Shown: piece by piece, positions 1-11,800 of the stretch | Numbering within the stretch: position 1 is the stretch's first letter | Layout of the letters: every line of letters begins with the position of its first letter | Program-made: the position numbers and the translations under genes | The notes under the pieces: model-generated | What the model was told of the DNA's origin: nothing | Seen by the model: only the letters and a program-made list of their open reading frames with translations | The model's database searches: none | Source: Agelas oroides | Lineage: Eukaryota > Porifera > Demospongiae > Agelasida > Agelasidae | NCBI GenBank assembly: GCA_949130485.1 | Contig: OX422197.1 | Location: 1,526,603-1,590,602, forward strand | Length of the DNA stretch: 64,000 nucleotides | Direction: 5' to 3'

Positions 1-423
1 GCACTTGAGATTGGGGGGGCATGCCCCCCACCAGAAAAAATTTCAGAAATAGATCACTTCTGAGACCATTTATGGACCACAACTAGCTACTACTCTGACG
101 AGAACATCTATAGTTCATACCACACTTGATAGCTTGGGGCATCAATTGGGTCAAGGTATCAGCCTCATTGCTGGGGCTTCCGTTTCTTTCGTCCTCACTC
201 ACCTCGCCAATATTGTCACAGTTCGAATCTTGACTAAAGACACAGACACTCGCTCATCTTGAATTCCCTTGCTGGCCAGTGTGGGCTTAGAGAAGCTGAC
301 TAGGCCACGTACGTGACCTCTTCACTGATTGGATGACCACGAATGCCTGAATAATGCACCTGCCGCTATACAATTTTGTGGGGGCACGTGCCCCCAGTGC
401 CCCCCCCCCCCCCCCCCCCCCCC
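1..423. repeat. Palindromic GGGGGCATGC element (5' part cut by window edge)
   Basis: Near the left edge GGGGGGGCATGCCCCCC is followed by AGAAAAAATTT. At 370-405 the reverse complement of a similar module occurs (CAATTTTGTGGGGGCACGTGCCCCC), ending in a poly-C run at about 399-423. A related module, GGGGGCATGCTCCCCCAGAA, occurs at 35729-35750. These look like ends of one dispersed inverted-repeat family. The rest of 1-571 appears to be intron of the GARNL3-like gene. Confidence 0.45.
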
Positions 424-571
424 GGTTCCGGTGCCTATGGTATTGAAGATACCTGCTAGCCAGTTAGTGAGAAAAGCTTGGAACTGAAAGTGAAAGTAGA
501 AGGCCTTTGAGCAATGTTGGCACTTGGTTGTGTCACATGATTCATTACTTAATTCTGATTGGTCCATGCAG

Positions 572-2816
<2,245 letters not shown>

Positions 2817-3098
2817 AACGTTTTGTTAATTTTGTGTCTTTTAAATTATTCCATTCTGCATGCTTATTGCATCAACAGTTGTATATCCAGCATGCAGTAC
2901 AACAGATCAGATACTAGCATGTCGCCCCCATTTTAGCAGCTGTTTCATGTATCTAGCATGTAACATGTACATGTATTATGTTGTGTATTTGTAAACTTGA
3001 ATTACAAGTCAAAGCAAACCTGAGCTGGATTGTGTGCCAGAATTAACTCAACAGAAAAATTAGTACAAGTTTGAAGATAACATGCTGTCACTGCACCA
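2817..3098. other. Short convergent intergenic region, GARNL3/ACADM
   Basis: Only 282 bases separate the stop codon of the plus-strand GARNL3-like gene (2816) from that of minus-strand ACADM (3099). The stretch is AT-rich and must hold both 3' untranslated regions, which may overlap. I see no further gene in it. Confidence 0.7.
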
Positions 3099-3176
3099 CT
3101 ACATTCTGGCCTTCATGGCTTCAGCGAGAAGACGAGAGATGACCACCCGTTGAATCTGAGACGTACCTTCATAGAT
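3099..3176 (-). CDS. ACADM: ACADM last exon with catalytic glutamate
   Basis: After acceptor CTAG the exon reads [20 protein letters not shown] and then MKARM and TAG. The Glu of IYEG aligns with the catalytic base of medium-chain acyl-CoA dehydrogenase. The C-terminus after the Arg-rich helix is unlike the human end, which is normal between distant animals. Confidence 0.93.
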   Translation of the reverse strand: MYEGTSQIQRVVISRLLAEAMKARM

Positions 3177-5680
3177 CTAGGGAGAAGTAAAAAAAGGTAG
3201 ATGTGCAATTCCTTCTGAATAAGCTCGTCTTCATTTTCATTTTCTAGGCACAGCCTGCCACTATGTGCCAGCCTCATTTCTAGGACTTCCCTAGCTCCAA
3301 GTTTTTGATTGCTTGCAGTATGTAAAAATGGAGAGGCAAGGCTTGGGAGATTTCGTCACATAACTGATGACCCAACCCCTCCCCCGTCTAGACGGTCAGC
3401 TCATTGCATGCATTCATCATCTTGAACAAGTGGTAGGTTTGCAGCTTCACAAACATTCTGGACTACAGTGACGTGCTTGGACAGACGGTATAAGAAAAGG
3501 CCTGAGGATCATTTGGACTTCCCCCCCCCCCCCCCCGTCTGTCTCCTTAGGTAGACCTTGACATCATTCACTTGAAAAAACCTCCCAGTTTTGCATACTG
3601 GGCAATCAAAAAACAGCTGGGGAAAGGTACGTTGGGAATGAGGCTAACTATGTGCTGTATGGGATAGCAACTCCCATATGGTTTCTACACCCACCATCTG
3701 GACAGTATGGCTATCTGGACAGTATGACGTAGGCAATCAGCAGTGAATATGCTAAGCAGGTACTTAACATGAAGCCATTCTATGTGGTAGTGTATACATT
3801 CGCAACTAGCAAAAGCCAACCTCTTTGCTGCTGTGTTTTTACAGCTTAGCATATTCACTGCTGATTGCCTAATGTCGTGCAGTCCAGATGGCGGCTGCAT
3901 ATGGGGGCTGCACACCTAGCCTCGTTCCCAGGCCGTTCCCGCCTCCAGTTTATGATCGCTTGCAGTATAAAAACGGAGGGGAAGGCCTGGGAGAAAGAGT
4001 CACGTGCGTGACGTCAGGTAGACGTGAGGGGGGCGGTGCCCGATCGTTGTAACTCACAAACTTTGCGTTGATCAGACTCGAGTCTACCAAACAACGAGCT
4101 GTATTGATGCTGTCTTTTAAACGTTACAGTTTCAAGTTCTTGGACAAGATATTACAAGAAGGACTTCGAGATTCTTCGTCGGGCACCGCCCCCCTCACGT
4201 CTACCTGATGTCACGCATGTGACTCTTTCTCCCAGGCCTTCCCCTCCGTTTTTATACTGCAAGCGATCATAAACTGGAGGCGGGAACGGCCTGGGAACGA
4301 GGCTACTGCACACCCTTACTGTCTCGGTACCAGTAGCTTCAATCATTTCCAGGCCGGTTGAAACATGGGAATGAGGTCGTTCCCAGGCCACTCCCAGATT
4401 TTATCTCGACGCCGATTTTTCTCCACGGCTGCGAGATAAAATCTGGGAGTGGCCTGGGAACGAGGCTAGTCAGTGGTACCAGTGGCTTAATGCAAAAACA
4501 CTTTCAAAGCCCCCTGTGAATGGTAAATGGATGTGCATGTAGGAGGATGATTGACTTGATGTATGACATAATGTCCTGTATCAGCTTGTTCAGGCTCGCC
4601 CCCACAATGTTCTACATTTTCTAGTTAACTACAAATGTAAGCAGTCTCAAAATGAATAATTATGAAGAACCTTTTTGACAATTATCAAAGGTGGTTTTCC
4701 CCATGTTTCTTCTTGTATAAGAGAGGTTAGTAGACTGTAGACACAGTCAGTCAGCCTTTCAAACCATATGCAACTGACAACCAAAATACCACAAGCTAAA
4801 AATATAGGTTGTAAACGTCAGAACACACAACTTTTCAAATTCAAAACATTTTGCAGTATTATTTTATCTGTTTGCAGGCAATGCTAGTGTTGTTTACACC
4901 TAACTGTCGTTGCTAAGCATGGCTATAGAGCTTTTGCATGTGACATCATCACCTTTGAAAAATGAAGGGAAAAAAAGAATACAGCCGCCATGTTGGTGTA
5001 CATGCAAGAAGATAGTAGCAATCCACAATTGGAAAGAGACAACTGTATAACGCTTTCCATATGTTTTGATTCTAACTAGTCTAAATACCACTGCTATGTT
5101 TAAAACAGCTGTGAGGTCTTCAATTGATACCGCATATACACCCAATGACATATGCTGCATACCAAGATGGCGGCTCCAGTTTAGTATAGATCATGTGATG
5201 AAAGAGTGAGCCTAGCCTCATACCCAGCTCTCGGTGGGAGCCTGGGTATGAGGCTAGAGTGAGCCTAAAGACAGAATGTGTGCTCACCTACCTGGAATAT
5301 CTTTGCATCCCTCATCAGCTTCTCCACAGGGTACTCCTGGTTGAACCCTGCACCTCCAAAAATCTGGTGTGTAAAAATGGAGAAATAGTATCTCACCTAC
5401 AAACCTAGCTCCCCCCCTCCCTCCTCACATACACACACCTACATGCTTCCCCACCCTCCCTCCTCACATACACACACCTACACCCTTCCCCACCCTCCCA
5501 CCTGCACTGCATCACTAGCCGTCTTGTTGGCAACTTCTGAAGCGAGAGCTTTAGAGATGGAAGCATAGTAGCTGTTCCTTCGTCCACAGTCAGCCTCCCA
5601 TGCTCCACGATACACACACAGCCTGGACCCTTCTATACCAATGGCCATGTCCGCCAGGATGAAAGCCACTGCTTGGTGCT

Positions 5681-5760
<80 letters not shown>

Positions 5761-5783
5761 ATGTGTGTGCGTGCGTGCGTGCG

Positions 5784-5815
<32 letters not shown>

Positions 5816-8800
5816 TGTGTGTGTGTGTCCATGTATATGCGAGCATGCGTGCGTGCGTGTATGTGTGTGTGTGTCCATGTATATGCGTGCGTGCGTGCGT
5901 GCATGCGCGTGTGTGTGCGTCTGTGTGTGTGTCTATGTATATGCGTGCGTGCATGCGTGCGTGTGTGCGTGTGTGTGTCCATGTATATGTGTGCGTGCAT
6001 GCGAGTGTGTGTGCGTGTGTGCGTGTGTGCGTGTGTGTGCGTGTGTGTGTGTGTGTGTGTATGCTCAAAGGTACCTCAAAGATGGGCACTCCAAATGTCT
6101 TCCTCTCCAGAGAGTATTTAGTTGCCTCATCCATGGCCCTCTGTGCCAGACCCACAGCACCTGCTGCTACCTATAGTACACAAATGAAGCAAGAGAACCA
6201 ATCATTGTGCAAATACCCAAATATGGTCTGTTGGGCAGACACTCTTGTCTAATAAATGCAAGGACTAAAATAGTAGAAAGTGTGTCCGTGAAATTGTATC
6301 TGCTCATTCAGATAAACTACTTTATATTGGAGACACACTTTTAATACAGTACTGAGATGTTGTTACTAATTATTAGAAAGCACGTCCAGAAATAAAATGG
6401 TCTTTACTTGGCAAAACCAGGTACAGTGGAATTGCAGTTGATGGTAGGCCATACCATGATATGAGATAGGACATGCTGCCAGCACTGTTTGAATGTCCTA
6501 AACTATAAGCTTGAGAAGATGTAAGACAAATTACTTTACGGCACCTTAGGTAGCTGTCACCTTGGTAACAGGTTTTCCTCTCTCAATATTGCACAAGATA
6601 CAAATAGTCTAGGAGCTCACTTTTTAGTCTACAAGGACAGGGACGATGGTTACGATATGTAGCACATACTCCTCACAGCTTTGCCACAATGTAGTACAAT
6701 TATACGGTAGCTGTGTAGACTTACCGGAGGCCTTGTTCTGTCAAAGGCCTTCATTGCAATCATAAATCCTTTTCCAGGTTCAGCAAGCACATTCTGGAGA
6801 GAACGAGAAAACAAGACAAAAAAAAAAGATTCATACTACCAGTCAGGAAAAGCACAATGCTCTGCTCGATCACAGAATTTGCACTACAATTTTCTCTCCT
6901 CTGCGGGTATGCAAGACCTCTAGACGTATTGAGTATCTCAGGTTATACAAGTGCATGGGTAGCCTCGTTCCCAGGCCCAGGCTCAGGCTCTCCCCCTCCT
7001 TAGCGGAGAGAGCCTGGGAACGAGGCTAACAAGTGAGGCACTCTCACTTGGCCAACACTTTGAGATCATGAATACGCAACACAATTGCACGACTTTGCAC
7101 AAAAAGATATCCGGTGCATCCTCATTCTCTCAAATGCTCAGCAATCTCAATGATTGTTGCACAATTTCCAGACTGCAAAAATGCATTGAATTCCAATGTT
7201 ATATTTTCTGGCCTCAAGCTATAAATAAACTGTATGAGGTAAAAATGGAGCCTTTAGTACCACTTGTGCAGAGGATTATGAAGGCTTGTCCAGTGGTATA
7301 GTAGCTCGGTGGTCAGAGCACTGTCAGTCCAAGACAGAGAGACCCTGGGTTGCAACCACTGGTTCTTTCACTTTCCCCCATTCTTGCCTCTTACCATTAT
7401 AAAGATGTGTTTGTGTACGTTTGTGTCTCACCTCATTTGGAACAACAACATCTTCAAATGTGATGCCACAGGTATTGGACGCACGTTGACCCATGTTCCA
7501 TTCCTGAATGACAGTGAGAAGTGGGCATGAGGAAGGAGAGTGAGGGAGTAGGGGTGAGGTGGAGGTGAGGGATGGAGGCGGTGTGAGGGTGAAATGAAGG
7601 CAGATGGGTGAAGTGTGTGGGGTGAAGGTGACATCACTATTAGCAGTTCTATGGCAGTTTCATCATCACTGCCCGTCTCCCCAATTCCAAGATACAAGAA
7701 CTACCAACTACTAGTCATATGAAATGCACTGACACTGCTGTTACAGATGCATGTTGTTTGCAATAAAAAATTAAGATGCTAAGCAAACATCTTCACAGTG
7801 GAACCCCCTTTTCTAGACTCCCTAACTTGCGGACTTGGCAATTGTCTTACCTTTACCAGTACAATTGTCATGTGGACAGTTTTCTGCCTCTGTTGCTTGA
7901 TTCCAAGACCAAGCATTATCGTCGTTCATTGAACTAGCCTTTCTCACTATCATACAGCAAGGGAGAGGTCTGAAAATGTGGCTTCGTCATGCTCAACAGT
8001 CCAAGCATGCATTGCCATGCAATACCAGAAGCCTCCTGAGTTATAACTGCCTCCATATTCCAGACACACAGCAGTGGTCCGAATGGCATCTGGGGCTCCG
8101 CTTTATAAGGGTGAGGTAGTGTACATTTAAAGGTAGCACCACTGTCTACGGTACACACTGAATAGGAAAGGGAGTGAAGTGTATGTAAGACGTAGCCTGT
8201 GTACCTTTCTTCCCACAGTGATCCCAGGTGAGTCCCTCTCAATGAGAAAGCCAGTGAAGGCTTTGTTGGCAGGAGCCTTGGGGTCCGGGTGTGTTCTAGC
8301 AAGAAGAAAGTACCTAAAGCAAACAAGCATCCAAACAAGGTCATCGCAGGAGGTTTGGGAGAGTCAGTCTAGACAGACTGCCCCCTGCTAGCATATTTCC
8401 TGTTAGTCTCGTGCCTGGCCAGCGCGCACCTCCCGGAGAGAAACGGTCTGGTGAACGAAGTTGAATTTCTTGGGCTTATTCCCAAAAAGTGGTAAGGACC
8501 AATGAGATTGCGAGATCAGTAATTGTTACGTAGCACTTCCTTTACAAAAGTAAAAATGTTCATCTCTACTAGAGTATCCGTAACCTATTTTGATCGGGTT
8601 TGGCGTAAAAATGTTTTGAAACGTTGCTAGATGACACTGTTGCAAAAGTATGCGCTAGTCCAAGAAATTTGACTTGGTTCACCAGACCGTTTCTCCTCGT
8701 GAGAGGGTGGGGTCTGGGGACAAGACTAACTTCCTGTTGCAGATCATTTTTTAAACTCTGGTGTTGATGCCAGGTGTGCTTTTATCCTTTCCTTTGTTTC

Positions 8801-11800
8801 TTTTCTCATCCTCTCCTTTCTCCTTGCCTGCCCACCTGTCCCTGTCCTCCTTGCTTGCTCACTTGCTTCATCCATCCATCCATCCATCCATCCATCCCTC
8901 CCCCCTCCCTCCCTCCCCCCTCCCTCCCTCCCTCCCCCTCCCTCCCTCCCCCCTCCCTCCCTCCCCCTCCCTCCCCCCTCCCTCCCTCCCCCTCCCTCCC
9001 CCCTCCCTCCCTCCCCCCTCCCTCCCTCCCCCTCCCTCCCCCCTCCCTCCCTCCCTCCCCCCTCCCTCCCTCCCTCCCCCCTCCCTCCCTCCCTCCCCCC
9101 TCCCTCCCCCCTCCCTCCCTCCCTCCCCCCTCCCTCCCTCCCTCCCTCCCCCCTCCCTCCCTCCCTCCCCCCTCCCTCCCTCCCCCCTCCCTCCCTCCCC
9201 CCTCCCTCCCTCCCTCCCCCCTCCCTCCCTCCCTCCCCTCCCTCCCTCCCTCCCCTCCCTCCCTCCCTCCCCTCCCTCCCTCCCTCCCCTCCCTCCCTCC
9301 CTCCCCTCCCTCCCTCCCTCCCTCCCTCCCTCCCTCCCTCCCTCCCTCCTCCCTCCCTCCCTCCCTCCCTCCCTCCCTCCCTCCCTCCCTCCCTTTCTCC
9401 TTTTTCCCCTCCCTTCTTCCCTCCCTACTATTCTCCTCCCCTTCTGTCTCCTCCCCCCCATTCCCACTCTCCACCATGCACTTCATCACACTAGAGCTAT
9501 ATACCAGTTGGCCACTCCTCCATTAGTGATCCACATCTTGGACCCATTGATCACCCACTGGAGGGAGGGAGGGAGGGAGAAGAGAGGGAGAGAGGGAGAG
9601 AGGAAGGGAGGGAAGGAAGGAAAGGAGGGAGGGAGGGTAGGGAGAGAGGAAGGGAGGGAAGGAAGGAAAGGAGGGAGGGAGAGTAGGGAGAGAGGAAGGG
9701 AGGGTAGGGAGAAAGGAAGGGAGAGGACATCAAGTAAGACAAACTCTCTACCATCACAACTTGGTACCATAAGTAACATACTTCATCTCCCTTCTGGACG
9801 GCTTTTGTCTGGATTCCATTCACGTCTGACCCACATCCTGGTTCTGTCACACAGTAGGCCTTGGTGGTGTGTGGTAAGTGGGTGGACAAGTGGGTGTATG
9901 GCAAGTGGATGTGGTAAGTGGGTGGACAAGTGGGTGTGTTAAGGTACTAAGTGGGTGGATAAGTTGGAGGGATGAGTGGGTGTGGTAAGTGGGTCCAGGA
10001 GATTTGCCTTGGTTGAAAAGGTGGATGACACAAATCGCTTGAATATGATGCAATTGCTTGAAATGAAAGGTGAAATTTACACCATAATTATTGTATTGAG
10101 TACTGTAATCTAAATCATAGATAGTACAGTAGGACACTTATCTACGTCTAAATCTAAGTCTATCTACTACGTATCTATGTCGAAATCTACCCTAGCCAAC
10201 CTTGTTTACTGAAAAGGGTGTTTGCTCAAAAGTATGCCCACAATATGTATTTATGTAGTGTTACTTGTGTTTATGTTAACAACTGAAGGTGGGGCATAGC
10301 GCAGAAGCTTTGCACTTAGACGAATTAGAGTAGGTAAAATGAGATGATCACTCTGCTGTGATGACTAAAGGATCATCTGCTGTCACAGCAGTTGCTTCCT
10401 GAGATATTCACACAAAGGAGACGGAGAAGAGGAGATCGAGGAATAAGACAGGGAAGGAGGAAGGAGGTAAGGAAGGAGGAGGGAAGGAGGAAGGAGGGAA
10501 GGAGGAAGGAGGGAAGGAGGAAGGAGGGAAGGAGGAAGGAGGGAAGGAGGAAGGAGGTAAGGAAGGAGGAGGGAAGGAGGAAGGAGGGAAGGAAAAGGAG
10601 AGGAAGCGAGGAAGGAGGAGGGAAGGAGGAAGGAGGGAAGGAGGAAGGAGGGAAGGAGGAAGGAGGTAAGGAAGGAGGAGGGAAGGAGGAAGGAGGGAAG
10701 GAAAAGGAGAGGAAGCGAGGAAGGAGGAGGGAAGGAGGAAGGAGGGAAGGAGGAAGGAGGGAAGGAGGAAGGAGGGAAGGAGGAAGGAGGTAAGGAAGGA
10801 GGAGGGAAGGAGGAAGGAGGGAAGGAGGAAGGAGGTAAGGAAGGAGGAGGGAAGGAGGAAGGAGGGAAGGAGGAAGGAGGGAAGGAGGAAGGAGGTAAGG
10901 AAGGAGGAGGGAAGGAGGAAGGAGGGAAGGAGGAAGGAGGGAAGGAGGAAGGAGGTAAGGAAAAGGAGAGGAAGCGAGGAAGGAGGAGGGAAGGAGAGAG
11001 AAAGGAAAGAGAAGGGAAGGAGGAAGAGAAAGAAGAGAGGGAGAATAGAAGGAAGGGAGAATAGAAGGATTGAAAAAAGAGAGAGGGAGAGGGAAGGAGA
11101 GGGAGGGGGAGGAAGGAATGAGGAGGGAGGAGAGAGGGAGGAGGGAAAAAAGGATTAAACTCACAGCCATGAAAGGCTCCTCCGCCATCCTACCAAGAAA
11201 CCTTTTCTTCTGCTCATCATTTCCTCCCACAAGCACTGGAACTTCCTAGCAGAGAACAAGAGAAAGATTGCTCCACAACAAAGGCAAAGATCAAATTCCG
11301 CATCCCTCCTCTCACATATAGTACACTATGTGCAAAAAGCATTTTTAACATGCACGTCAACAGAATCACTTAAGTGACAAAAAGTGTGGATTTAGTATAT
11401 TTTTGGGCAAGTTTCTTTATTGTTTATTTGTTTAACTATTTATCCTTCACGACTCACAGCCAGACCGTTGGCACCGAGAGCAGTTGATATTCCAGTGCAG
11501 CCGTAGGCGAGTTCTTCAGTGATGATACATTCATCCAGGGTACTCAAACCTACACCACCTGGTGGTCAAACATTAGAGAGAGAAGGAAGTGAAGAGAAGG
11601 TATGGAGACGGTTAAAATTAGAGAGTGGAGAAAGGAAGCGAGAGGAGAGGGTGAGATGGGAGAAGGCACAATTTCTATAATGTCCTATACTGAGCACAGT
11701 TTTCACACTGTGGGTTGGCTTACCATACTCAGTGGGTATGCTGCCATTCATGAACCCTAGCTCCCATGCCTTCTTGATAATGTCCCATGGGTACTAGGGA

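Noticed and set aside
5478-6176. Long His/Thr and Cys/Val open frames on both strands
   Set aside because: They translate the GT/GC microsatellite; only the ACADM exons at 5502-5678 and 6075-6170 within this span are coding.
8205-8300. ACADM exon 9 starting after the AG at 8292, with exon 8 ending at 9490
   Set aside because: This joins in phase but gives NWYIALVTHPDP. Using acceptor tttag at 8314 and donor at 9504 gives [13 protein letters not shown], matching the family exactly.
8761-9942. 393-codon Pro/Ser-rich frame and its Gly/Glu/Arg-rich counterparts
   Set aside because: Products of the (CCCTCC)n tract, which is intronic to ACADM and has no stop codons by composition.
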